Positions 8,029 to 16,302 of a stretch of DNA of 26,115 nt are shown here, one piece after another. The DNA is from an uncultured Muribaculaceae bacterium (GTDB lineage: Bacteria > Bacteroidota > Bacteroidia > Bacteroidales > Muribaculaceae), in contig CAJUPY010000028.1 in the NCBI GenBank assembly GCA_910588035.1, forward strand, positions 1 to 26,115, written 5' to 3'. The notes under the pieces were generated by a model. That model was given only the letters and a program-made list of their open reading frames with translations, did not search any database and was not told the DNA's origin. Each line of letters starts with the position of its first letter. Position 1 is the stretch's first letter. Position numbers and translations under genes: made by a program.

Positions 8029-8913
8029 TCAAATCATTTCTATTTTGAGCAGATCGGTAACCTGCCAGTATCCCTCTTTCATTTTGAGAGTGCCTTGGCT
8101 GACAACATTTACCCGTTCCGCTCCCGGTTTATACTCAAATTTATCGACAAAGCTCTCGAGCGCGCTCAAATGCTTGACGATGTCTGACATTCTTCCCGAA
8201 GCGATCGTGTAGGTGCCGCTGCCGGTGTTTTCGTTGAGGGTTACCTCGAAGAGCTGGTTTGAATACTCAGTCGAGATGTTTTTCTGACGTGCGATGATGA
8301 GTCCCTGTTCGGGAATGATGAAGTTGACGAAGGCGCGTTTGAGTACCGGCTGCGCGGGTTTTGCCGGTTCTGCCGGTTTCACGGTCTCAATGACCGGTTC
8401 GTCGTCGGGAACGATGACAGTCTTTTCTTCTTTGACTTCTTTTTCTTTCCTGGCTTCTTCTTTCTTCTCGACAGGCTCTTTTTGGGCGGTTTTGCTTTCC
8501 GGCTCTGGCTTCGGTTCAGGTTTTTCTTGAGTGTGACGTGAAACGGCAGCACGGTTGATCTCGGCCGGTGTGTCAACCATCTGTGGCATGTTCTGACGGC
8601 TGCGTGCTACGGCGAACATGCCGCCGGCATAGCCTGCCGCCGCTCCGGCCGCCAACACAAGAATCCAGGTGAAGAACCCTATTCCTGACTCTGACGACGA
8701 TTCATTATCATCAAGAGACGAGTCTCTTGAATCTTTAGTCCACTCCGTTTCGTTCCCGCTATCCTTGGCTTTATCTTCGGCATATTTCTCTTTTACTTCG
8801 ACATCATATGGCGGATCGATAGCGGCCGTGTCGCGATCATCTTCTCCGACACCGGTCGCCAAGGCGGCCGATGTCGACAGAAGAATGAATAGTGATGCAA
8901 TAAACTGTCTCAT
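8029..8913 (-). CDS. Signal-peptide plus single-TM protein with charged linker
   Basis: A 294-residue protein of unknown family that probably spans the inner membrane. Residues 1-20 look like a signal peptide (IASLFILLSTSAALA). Residues 21-77 are acidic and would be periplasmic. A second hydrophobic segment at 78-103 (GFFTWILVLAAGAAAGYAGG), followed by AVARSR, puts the rest in the cytoplasm. Residues 125-188 are a Lys/Glu/Pro-rich extended linker (EKPEPKPEPESK and similar). Residues 190-294 form a beta-rich domain ending with GTLKMKEGYWQV, related to the end of the next gene product. This topology suits a tether linking a cytoplasmic assembly to the envelope. It starts 6 bp after the large ATPase gene, so the two are probably translated together. 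Confidence 0.78.
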   Translation of the reverse strand: MRQFIASLFILLSTSAALATGVGEDDRDTAAIDPPYDVEVKEKYAEDKAKDSGNETEWTKDSRDSSLDDNESSSESGIGFFTWILVLAAGAAAGYAGGMFAVARSRQNMPQMVDTPAEINRAAVSRHTQEKPEPKPEPESKTAQKEPVEKKEEARKEKEVKEEKTVIVPDDEPVIETVKPAEPAKPAQPVLKRAFVNFIIPEQGLIIARQKNISTEYSNQLFEVTLNENTGSGTYTIASGRMSDIVKHLSALESFVDKFEYKPGAERVNVVSQGTLKMKEGYWQVTDLLKIEMI

Positions 8914-8919
8914 GTCAGT

Positions 8920-11900
8920 TTAGTGTTGATTTTTCTGACTCACTTCAGCGGCAAGCGAGAGTGCGAGCTGATGAATCGCATGTTTCACAGGCCAGAAGAA
9001 CAGCACATCTTTCACAGGCTGATGCTCCGGAGAGTCTGCATACTCAAACGATTTTCCGAGATCGAAACCTGTGGCGAAAGTACTATTGATTTCATTCAGG
9101 TCAACGTAAGGGAAGGGTTGGAAAATTTTGAGCAAGACATTCTTGAAGTCCTGTTTCTTGAAAATCTCGATGAATTTCGCAGCCTCGCGCACGGTCGCGT
9201 CAGAATATTTGTCGAGCGTTCCACAGGTGATATCGACAGCTTCTTCCTCCTCGTCCTCGCCGTCGTAGAGATAGTTGTTGAGCTCGCTGCTACGTACAAC
9301 CTTGTCGGTCAGACCGTTGATGGTCGTGTTGTGCATCAACACACCACCCTCGGCTGTGATCTTCTTCGGCTCTGTTGCAAACGATGCATCGATCTCCTTG
9401 CCGTCGGTCTTGAGACCCGCATGGTTGAAGATAGCCTTGATGAGATCTGAAATCTCGTCGGGATTGCTTGACAGATATTTGATATAGAGCGATCCCATAC
9501 CCGAGAATCTGATGTGGCGCGGAATTGCCAGCTGTTGGTATGCGAGAGTGCGTCCGACATAATAGATTGTTGCGGCGAAGTGGATCAGCATCGGAATCTT
9601 CAACTTGTCATCGGCGGCCAGACTATTGGCAAAACCGTAGTGTTTGCGCGAGAATAGGTAGCTGATTATGTCAGCTGATGCCTGTGCTCGCGAAGAATAA
9701 TCGGTGTAACTCTGTTGCTGTGTCTGGGCCAAATTGGGAAGAATGTTCTTCTCAAAGTAGTTGACATAACCGTTGAGTTTGCCTCCGGTGCCAATTATGC
9801 CGTCGCCCCACAGGTCGTTTGCAGCGAATTTAGCCGAGAACGAGTAACCCTGCATGACGCGGTTGTCGGTCTGTCCGTCGCGCGGACGGCAGATGTAGAT
9901 CGCGTCGGTCGAACCGCCACCGATGTCGATGTTGAGGAAGTTGTCGGTGTGGAATATTCCGGCGTTGGGAAGCGAGATGGCGCGATACCACGGCGCGATG
10001 CCCTCGAATATGTTGAGACGCATGTTGTTGGCGGAGCGCATCTGAAGGTTGAAAGTGAGGCCATGACCGGCGCGCACGTCGTTGCGTGCTTCGAGCCAAC
10101 CGTCTGACATTGTCTGGACATTTGACATTGTCTGCGGATAGGTGAAATAGAATGCGAAGTCTTTGTTGCCGCCGAGCTGAGCCACCTTGTTTTTGATGAT
10201 CCACATCAGCTCCTCGAAGAACGAGATGTTCATCGATGCCAGAGCTGCGGCGCGTCCCCATTTCAGTTCTGAATAGTAGGAGTAGTCGTCGATGTTGCCG
10301 TAGCGGTCGGACTGGAACGAAATGTTCAAGTCACCGAAGAGTTCATATTTTCCTGCTACTTTATCTTTGCGTCCGCATGCGAGTGTGCGAATCGGGAATT
10401 TCACTTCACCGACTCCGATGGCTTCTGGAATGAACTCGCTGTTGATGAACTGGTTGAGATCGTCGGCACCACCCTCAGAGCCTTTCTCGTTGAGCATCGC
10501 CATTTGGGCTTCTTCGGCGGTGTAGTCGAGTGTTCTGATGTCGGCACCCGAGACTCTGTCGACAGGATTTCCGGCGGGAGTCATGGTCGAAGATGTCTTG
10601 GCGTAGGCGACGTTGGTGTTTGCCGTACCGAAGTCGACGCAGAAAACATATTTGTCTGTGCCTGACTTGACTTTCTTGAACAGAGGAATGATGAAACCGC
10701 CGTGGTTGCCTTTGACTACGCGTAGAGCAGTGAATGTTCCGGGCATGTCGGGTGTTGCGCCGCCGTCGGTGTTGAACGGAGTGCCGACGGTGTAATATTC
10801 GGTGGTTCCTGTGGCGTTGCTGGTTCTTATGCGGGTGCTGACCACATCGTTTCCGAGTGGAGCGACGAAATCTTCGTTGTAGAACTCGAGCGACAGGTCG
10901 CCTTTACGTGCCAGAAGCACCTTGTAGATATTTTCGTTGGCATCTTCTCCGGTGTAGGTGTAGAAGGGGAAAATGCCGACTTTGAACGATTCGGCCGACT
11001 CGAAGTCGATATAGTGGTCTTTCGAGGACTCATATTTGCGTGAGAAGACAACTTCGCCACCTTTGACCGGAATGCGTACGGTCACTGTCACTGTCGGGCT
11101 GCCGGCGAGGAACGGATCGCAGTCGATCTTGACCATTCTCGGCAGATCTTCGACAGTGAAGAACTTGAAGAAGTTGGGTTTGAGCGGAAGCAGGAAACCG
11201 CTGTCGCCATTGAAACCGGTGAAGAAGTTCGTCTTGTCGATCTTGTAGCCGAGCCACATGATCTTGTCTTCAAGAATGTCTGATTCGGTCAGATAGGGAT
11301 ATGGCGGATTTCCGGGTACGCCTGGCAGACCGCGTTCGAAATATTTATTATCCTCACGTGCCGGGAGCGATTGCGGATTGTAGGGCGTTCCGTGCCAGTA
11401 GCTTGCCGCGCCACCGTTGAGGGCTGTCTTTGAGAGAACGAGCGGTTTGTGGTCGGCTATCGTCATTTTCGCGCCGTTGGTCAGTGTCTCGACCGGCAGT
11501 TTTGCATCTGCGACAGTAGGTTTGATCATGTAGTCGCTGCCGGTGTCGGGTAGATTCTTCTTGGTGAAGAAGAGAATTCCGCGCACATTGGCGTTGGTCG
11601 AGATGATCGGACGTTCGTCGGTGCTGTCTTCTGAAGAGGTGAGTTTTAACGGCTCATATTCCTTGCGGAGATTATCAATTGACAACGAAGGAGCAATTGC
11701 AAGATGTTCTGTTATGACATCAGATTTCCATGATGGCCCCTGTTCATAATTGTTGATATTATTAAGAATGTAGGTATTAAGATTCAACATAGTTCCTCCA
11801 TTAGCAACGGCTAATGAGAATTGTGGATCATAAATCTGGTGTAACTCATATATATATTTGCGGAAACGGTCTGAACGTTCAGCTAATGAGTAAACCTTTG

Positions 11901-12603
11901 TCGTTTTTGAAATCGGGGGAAATAAAGGATTACCTAAACCGCCGACAAAATTTTCTGTTTTGTTACGACGCCAGTTCGGATTAGTATAAACTAAGGTATA
12001 GGGAGAAGTGCCGCCTATGATTGTTTTTATGCCATTTTGTTCCCATTTGAAAATAAAAATTTTGGGCGTTTTGCTTAGGTTAGTATTTAAAACAGCATCG
12101 CGGAGTGCTATACCAAGTCGAGTATGTTTTTCATCGGTTTCGTTCGTTACATTCACAGCATTCAAATGTTGCCCAAAATTTGGAGCGTTCTTTGGCGCTT
12201 GAGGCTTGATTATCAGATTAGTGTCTTCAACGGCGTCCCACTCTTCAATAGATAAACGTGGATCATTACCATATTCAAAGATGAATTCGAGCATGTCGAG
12301 ACACTCTGACACTAAATGGTGGTAGAGTGTGGCACTTCCCGGTTCCGATCTGTAGGCTGTGCCTTTGTTTACATCAATACCTTCTATAGTATTCAATTCG
12401 GCAAATGCGGTGTCATAGAGATAGAGACGGGCGAAGGGAGTCGGAATCGAGGTTGCCATTTTGTTGAGCGAGGCCTCGCTGACCACCGCGCCGTCAGATA
12501 TGTTGGTGATGACGACACCGTTGGCACCGACTTCGGCAAAAGCGTCGTCGGTCAGCAGACCGTTGGTTGCGCCGTCACTGCTAAAAAATTTATATTCAGA
12601 CAT
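8920..12603 (-). CDS. 1227-aa protein with C-terminal Hsp70/actin-type ATPase domain
   Basis: A very large cytoplasmic protein. Residues 1 to about 650 match no family I know. The ATPase domain follows: phosphate-1 motif CVDFGTANTNVAY at 655-667, FYFTYPQT at 818-825 (where Hsp70 has the TVP strand), phosphate-2 motif NIDIGGGSTDAIYI at 891-904, adenosine motif IRFSGMGSLY at 1031-1040 and EGGVLM near 1085. A short acidic run (GEDEEEEAVD) sits at 1115-1124. There is no Hsp70 substrate-binding domain, so the N-terminal half may replace it as the client or partner module. DNA for residues of about 115-321 is only about 36% GC by hand count, against 50-55% elsewhere in the gene. It lies 14 bp after the tubulin-like gene. 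Whether it acts as a chaperone or as a filament-forming actin-like ATPase is open. Confidence 0.85.
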   Translation of the reverse strand: MSEYKFFSSDGATNGLLTDDAFAEVGANGVVITNISDGAVVSEASLNKMATSIPTPFARLYLYDTAFAELNTIEGIDVNKGTAYRSEPGSATLYHHLVSECLDMLEFIFEYGNDPRLSIEEWDAVEDTNLIIKPQAPKNAPNFGQHLNAVNVTNETDEKHTRLGIALRDAVLNTNLSKTPKIFIFKWEQNGIKTIIGGTSPYTLVYTNPNWRRNKTENFVGGLGNPLFPPISKTTKVYSLAERSDRFRKYIYELHQIYDPQFSLAVANGGTMLNLNTYILNNINNYEQGPSWKSDVITEHLAIAPSLSIDNLRKEYEPLKLTSSEDSTDERPIISTNANVRGILFFTKKNLPDTGSDYMIKPTVADAKLPVETLTNGAKMTIADHKPLVLSKTALNGGAASYWHGTPYNPQSLPAREDNKYFERGLPGVPGNPPYPYLTESDILEDKIMWLGYKIDKTNFFTGFNGDSGFLLPLKPNFFKFFTVEDLPRMVKIDCDPFLAGSPTVTVTVRIPVKGGEVVFSRKYESSKDHYIDFESAESFKVGIFPFYTYTGEDANENIYKVLLARKGDLSLEFYNEDFVAPLGNDVVSTRIRTSNATGTTEYYTVGTPFNTDGGATPDMPGTFTALRVVKGNHGGFIIPLFKKVKSGTDKYVFCVDFGTANTNVAYAKTSSTMTPAGNPVDRVSGADIRTLDYTAEEAQMAMLNEKGSEGGADDLNQFINSEFIPEAIGVGEVKFPIRTLACGRKDKVAGKYELFGDLNISFQSDRYGNIDDYSYYSELKWGRAAALASMNISFFEELMWIIKNKVAQLGGNKDFAFYFTYPQTMSNVQTMSDGWLEARNDVRAGHGLTFNLQMRSANNMRLNIFEGIAPWYRAISLPNAGIFHTDNFLNIDIGGGSTDAIYICRPRDGQTDNRVMQGYSFSAKFAANDLWGDGIIGTGGKLNGYVNYFEKNILPNLAQTQQQSYTDYSSRAQASADIISYLFSRKHYGFANSLAADDKLKIPMLIHFAATIYYVGRTLAYQQLAIPRHIRFSGMGSLYIKYLSSNPDEISDLIKAIFNHAGLKTDGKEIDASFATEPKKITAEGGVLMHNTTINGLTDKVVRSSELNNYLYDGEDEEEEAVDITCGTLDKYSDATVREAAKFIEIFKKQDFKNVLLKIFQPFPYVDLNEINSTFATGFDLGKSFEYADSPEHQPVKDVLFFWPVKHAIHQLALSLAAEVSQKNQH

Positions 12604-12617
12604 AGTGTTTTCTCTGT

Positions 12618-14354
12618 TTAATTGGTTGTTGTGGTACCGGCGGCTTTCATTTTCTTGTCAATCAGTTTAGAGTCGAGCACGCGGCGGCGTTTGACTGATT
12701 TGTCGGGCTTGTCGGCGTTGAAAATCTGGCGACAGCCTTTGGTCAAAACATCGTCTAACAAGAATGCTTTATCATTGCTGTCAAGACCGGCAAATTTAAG
12801 TTTCTTTAGTTCTTTCCAAGCGTCGCTAATGAGTTCTGTAATATCTACTTCTATATCAAGAAGACTATTTTCTTTTGTGAATCCCAGTATTTTCTCTCGG
12901 GTTTCGAGGGTTATTCCGCAAATAAATTGATTAATTTTATTTGCAGAATCAAAATCATAGAGATTCAGGCCATGTGTGGCATGATCTTTCAACTCTTCGT
13001 TCCAGTGGGTGAATTCACTGTAGAATGTCATCATAGCAGCGCAATAGGCTCTGAGCTGGTTGAGATATTTGTTGCCGGTATCTGAGGTCTGTGGCACCCC
13101 GTTGTTACCGAAACAGCTTCCAAGTTCGAGAGTTGTGTAAAAGTCGGCCTCGTTGACATTTTTGGTCTTGCGGGCAATCTCGTCATGGAAATAGCGCAGA
13201 GCCAGGGCGAAACTTGTCAACGGATAGAAAACCGTCTCAAGCTCCGACTCGAGGAAGTTAGAGAAGTTAAGAGTGTCTTTTCTGTCGTTTTCGTTGGTGT
13301 CATTGTCATTGGTCGTATTCTCCTCAAGGAGATCTACCGCCATGCGATATTTATAGTAGTTTGTGTTTCCGACGCTTCTTGATGCGATGGTATAGTCGGC
13401 TGAATTGTTTGTGGAGGCGAAGTGGACAACCGACATCGCTCCGAGCAGATCGACAAGGTGGCTGTTGTTGCGCTGATTCTTGCCTCCCTCACAGTAGGGG
13501 AGCGTAGTCGGCTGTTGGTCACCGAGATAATAGAGTGAGTTGACCATTTCGTTGATTCCGGAAGCCTTGTAGAAATTGAGTGCGGCTTTGGTCTTGGAGT
13601 TGAATATTGAGCTGCGCACCGTGCCTTTCTCGTCGCTTCCGCGGAATTTAAAATAGGGGCACACCATGACAACGGCGATGTCGGCGTTGTTGACCTCGGG
13701 TTGTGGATTGTTGCGGATTGCCTGCACCATTTCGGGAATGCCCGACGAACCTGTTCCGCCGAAGAGTGAGCCGACTATGATCACCTTGTCGTCGTTTGAA
13801 CGTTTGTAGAGCGAGCAGAAATCGTCAAATTCGGGTGTGTCCTTGAGCGAATGGAACACGATCGAACCGATGTTGGGATTGCCCTTGAAGCCGACCTTCA
13901 TGTTGAGTTGCAACTCTGCGTTGACGTCGGTAGAGTCGTCGTAGAGCGAACTGAGAATGTCGAGGGTGTGCTTCTTCGCGCCGGATAACTGGTTATAGGC
14001 GATCCACTGGGAAAACGGTTGCTCGTTGTCTGTTCCGAACTGCATCACGAATCCGCTCTTGCACTGTTTGCTCATCTCCTTCATCTCCATGATCGGAGCA
14101 GAGAAAAAACGATAATTTAATGCTTGCTGATTTTGAATATTTTCTGTAAATGCGGCGGCATGAATGTTGTGGTAGGTTCCGATACACTCTGTCGCACGTT
14201 TTGTATCACCGTTTTCGACATCATAGTCGATCAAAATCGGAAATATCTTGTCGTTGGCTTTGAACGGTTTCACACCGGCCGCGAGCAGCATCGTCAGAGA
14301 TCTGACGACGCGCGATCCGGTTCCACCGATGCCAAAAATGAAATAGTTACTCAT
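12618..14354 (-). CDS. Tubulin/FtsZ-superfamily GTPase-like protein
   Basis: A 578-residue protein with the tubulin-type GTP-binding fold. The N-terminal nucleotide loop reads FIFGIGGTGSRVV (5-17). The tubulin signature region is VGSLFGGTGSSG (194-205), matching the GGGTGS/T loop of tubulin and FtsZ with one Gly missing. A strand with ADIAVVMVCPYF (224-235) follows, as after the signature loop in FtsZ. The rest is long and helical, unlike the short C-terminal domain of FtsZ, and fits the divergent bacterial tubulin-like families annotated as Tubulin_2. Such proteins were described by comparative genomics (Makarova and Koonin 2010, from memory) near VWA proteins, as here. DNA for residues of about 465-535 is unusually AT-rich (28-38% GC by line). 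No membrane segment is seen. It probably polymerises or switches with GTP. Confidence 0.85.
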   Translation of the reverse strand: MSNYFIFGIGGTGSRVVRSLTMLLAAGVKPFKANDKIFPILIDYDVENGDTKRATECIGTYHNIHAAAFTENIQNQQALNYRFFSAPIMEMKEMSKQCKSGFVMQFGTDNEQPFSQWIAYNQLSGAKKHTLDILSSLYDDSTDVNAELQLNMKVGFKGNPNIGSIVFHSLKDTPEFDDFCSLYKRSNDDKVIIVGSLFGGTGSSGIPEMVQAIRNNPQPEVNNADIAVVMVCPYFKFRGSDEKGTVRSSIFNSKTKAALNFYKASGINEMVNSLYYLGDQQPTTLPYCEGGKNQRNNSHLVDLLGAMSVVHFASTNNSADYTIASRSVGNTNYYKYRMAVDLLEENTTNDNDTNENDRKDTLNFSNFLESELETVFYPLTSFALALRYFHDEIARKTKNVNEADFYTTLELGSCFGNNGVPQTSDTGNKYLNQLRAYCAAMMTFYSEFTHWNEELKDHATHGLNLYDFDSANKINQFICGITLETREKILGFTKENSLLDIEVDITELISDAWKELKKLKFAGLDSNDKAFLLDDVLTKGCRQIFNADKPDKSVKRRRVLDSKLIDKKMKAAGTTTTN

Positions 14355-14366
14355 TGTCTGATTGGT

Positions 14367-14942
14367 TTAGAAGGGCCATTTATAGGGTTTGGTTTTCGCT
14401 TTTGGAGACATGCACTTGAAAGGCACGGTCAGAATCAGGCAGAAGATAGCGCACCAGATAGTTGTGTTGAGATCGAACATCATGCGCACGTCGCCACCCT
14501 GGTTGAGTTTCTGTGCGATTTTTTTCTTCTCGGTCTGGATTGATTCTTTCTCTTTGGCAGTCATGCCTTTGACGATGCCGTCTTTGTTGGGCTTGAGTGC
14601 TTTGTCGAGCGATTTGTAGATAGAATATTTATAGGTGAGTTTGCTGTCGAGATTTTTTGCGTTGGCATACTCTTTCTTTGACGGTTCGCGACCGATCAAG
14701 ATGAAGTCGCTGACGCTGAAACAAGCTATGCAGGCTATGATTAGACAGATCCACCAATTGGCGGTCTTTGCGGTTGTCACGCTTGATCCGAGCACAAAGT
14801 AGTAGAGGGCTGACATCACCAGGGCGATCACGAAAGCGACGAGGAGGCCTGTGGCGAAACCTGAGTTGGTGATGAAGTGATAGTTGTGGAGCTGTTCAGA
14901 ATACTTACCGCTCCATGACACGAGGAAATAAAAAAAGCTCAT
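14367..14942 (-). CDS. Three-TM membrane protein of unknown function
   Basis: A 191-residue inner-membrane protein that I do not recognise. Hydrophobic segments lie at about 28-50, 62-83 and 158-176. Between the second and third is a Lys/Glu-rich helical segment of about 70 residues (SKKEYANAKNLDSKLTYKYS onwards). The short tail is basic (SPKAKTKPYKWPF), suggesting a cytoplasmic C-terminus and hence a periplasmic location for the charged segment. Its place between the VWA lipoprotein gene and the tubulin-like gene (12-bp gap) suggests a membrane anchor or coupler between the two. No enzyme motif is seen. Confidence 0.8.
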   Translation of the reverse strand: MSFFYFLVSWSGKYSEQLHNYHFITNSGFATGLLVAFVIALVMSALYYFVLGSSVTTAKTANWWICLIIACIACFSVSDFILIGREPSKKEYANAKNLDSKLTYKYSIYKSLDKALKPNKDGIVKGMTAKEKESIQTEKKKIAQKLNQGGDVRMMFDLNTTIWCAIFCLILTVPFKCMSPKAKTKPYKWPF

Positions 14943-14985
14943 GACTGATTGATTTAAAGGGTTTATTTTTTATTTGATTTATTGA

Positions 14986-16269
14986 TTATTCGGGTGTGAC
15001 TGTGATTTCAGATTCGAGAATGACCTTGTTTCCGTTCTCGGCCCCCATGCGCAGTGCTTCCATGAAGTCGTTGAGCAGATAGGTGGTCAGCGAGTCGGGG
15101 GTGGTGTCGTCGTCGGTGCTGAACTGCCTCCATGCTCCGATCGCCGGGTTTCTCATCTCAAACCTGACGGTGTAGGGTTTGCCGGTACCGGCGAGTTTCT
15201 CGACTTTTGAGTCGGGGATGTTGAAATAGATCCAGTCATCGTCGACAACCGCCTTGTAGGGCATCTCCTGGTCATCTATCAGCAGACGGCTGCATTCAAT
15301 GATCTGGGCTTTCTTGAAGTTGTCGTCGATCCACTCGGGGAGTTCTGCTCCGACGCGGAATCCCATTGTCGCGCTGTAGGTGTAGTCGAAGTTGTCGCTC
15401 TCGCGGTTGAAATCTTCGGCTGAGGCCTGATTGTCTTTGCCGTCAATCGGTTCGATCTGGACCTTCATTGCGGGAGCTGTCGCGAAATGGAGTGTCTCGG
15501 CGTCGTCATAGACTTCGCTGATCTTGTCGTCTTCAGCCATTTTGTCGAAGTAGCGCACGTTGGCGGGGTCGCCGATGACGATCATGTAGAACGGGCGGGT
15601 GCTGTTCTTGATGTTGACCGGTTTGTTGGCTTTGTTGTAGTATGTTCCGTTATAGCCGGTTGTCATGCGGTAGACACTGACGGCCTTGCCCGAACCGTTG
15701 AGTTGGTTCTGAATTTTCTGGGCGAGCGCGGCACGGTTGTCGTCGGTGAATTTGTTGTTTCGGCTTGTGTAGTTTGACGCCGAGCTGAGAATGCCGTCGG
15801 TCATCAAAATGGTGAGCGTGTCGTTGACAGCTTCCTTGACCATGGGTGCGAGAATCTTGTCAAATTCCGATGCTTTGCCTGTGACACGTCCTTCCTGAAG
15901 ATTGGTGACGATGTTGTCTTTTGTCAGTTTGACGTTCGATCCCCACATTTTATATGTTACTGCCGTGTCGCCTGCGACGTTGTCGAGAGAGACGAGAGCC
16001 TGAACGAGATTGGTCATGTTTCCTTTGGCGAAATATCCCTTCATGCTGCCCGAGCCGTCGATGTAGACGTTGATCTGCGTGGGCTGAATTTCTTCGATAG
16101 GACGAGGCGGATCTGGTTTATCGTTATATTCACCACACTCACACTCTTCTCCTTTGCAGCTATCTCCGCAACCACAATCGCTATAACCGCACTTATGATT
16201 GCAACCGGATAATCCGATTGACAGAAATCCGATTAAAGCTGCGGCTACAATTAAAAACTTTGCTTTCAT
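14986..16269 (-). CDS. VWA-domain lipoprotein with Cys-rich N-terminus
   Basis: A 427-residue exported lipoprotein. The signal peptide ends in a good lipobox, LSGC, with Cys23 lipidated. The next 25 residues hold six more cysteines (27, 32, 34, 38, 43, 45) with acidic residues between, so a metal or disulfide knot is possible. A Pro-rich spacer leads into the von Willebrand A domain from about 65. VYIDGSGSMKG (68-78) is the DxSxS part of the metal-ion-dependent adhesion site, and ILMTDGI (154-160) supplies the later Asp; a Thr near 130-137 could complete the site. After the VWA domain comes a second, beta-rich region (about 270-420). VWA domains bind protein partners through the metal. This would be the extracytoplasmic receptor or scaffold of the operon. 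The gap to the next gene is 43 bp with no terminator. Confidence 0.88.
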   Translation of the reverse strand: MKAKFLIVAAALIGFLSIGLSGCNHKCGYSDCGCGDSCKGEECECGEYNDKPDPPRPIEEIQPTQINVYIDGSGSMKGYFAKGNMTNLVQALVSLDNVAGDTAVTYKMWGSNVKLTKDNIVTNLQEGRVTGKASEFDKILAPMVKEAVNDTLTILMTDGILSSASNYTSRNNKFTDDNRAALAQKIQNQLNGSGKAVSVYRMTTGYNGTYYNKANKPVNIKNSTRPFYMIVIGDPANVRYFDKMAEDDKISEVYDDAETLHFATAPAMKVQIEPIDGKDNQASAEDFNRESDNFDYTYSATMGFRVGAELPEWIDDNFKKAQIIECSRLLIDDQEMPYKAVVDDDWIYFNIPDSKVEKLAGTGKPYTVRFEMRNPAIGAWRQFSTDDDTTPDSLTTYLLNDFMEALRMGAENGNKVILESEITVTPE

Positions 16270-16302
16270 AATTGGTTTATATATTTTATTTTTTATTAAT
16301 TA

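Noticed and set aside
8923..10107. Long open frames on the + strand opposite the 1227-aa ATPase gene
   Set aside because: They are shadows of codon structure in the minus-strand gene. They lack promoters, signal peptides and recognisable domains.
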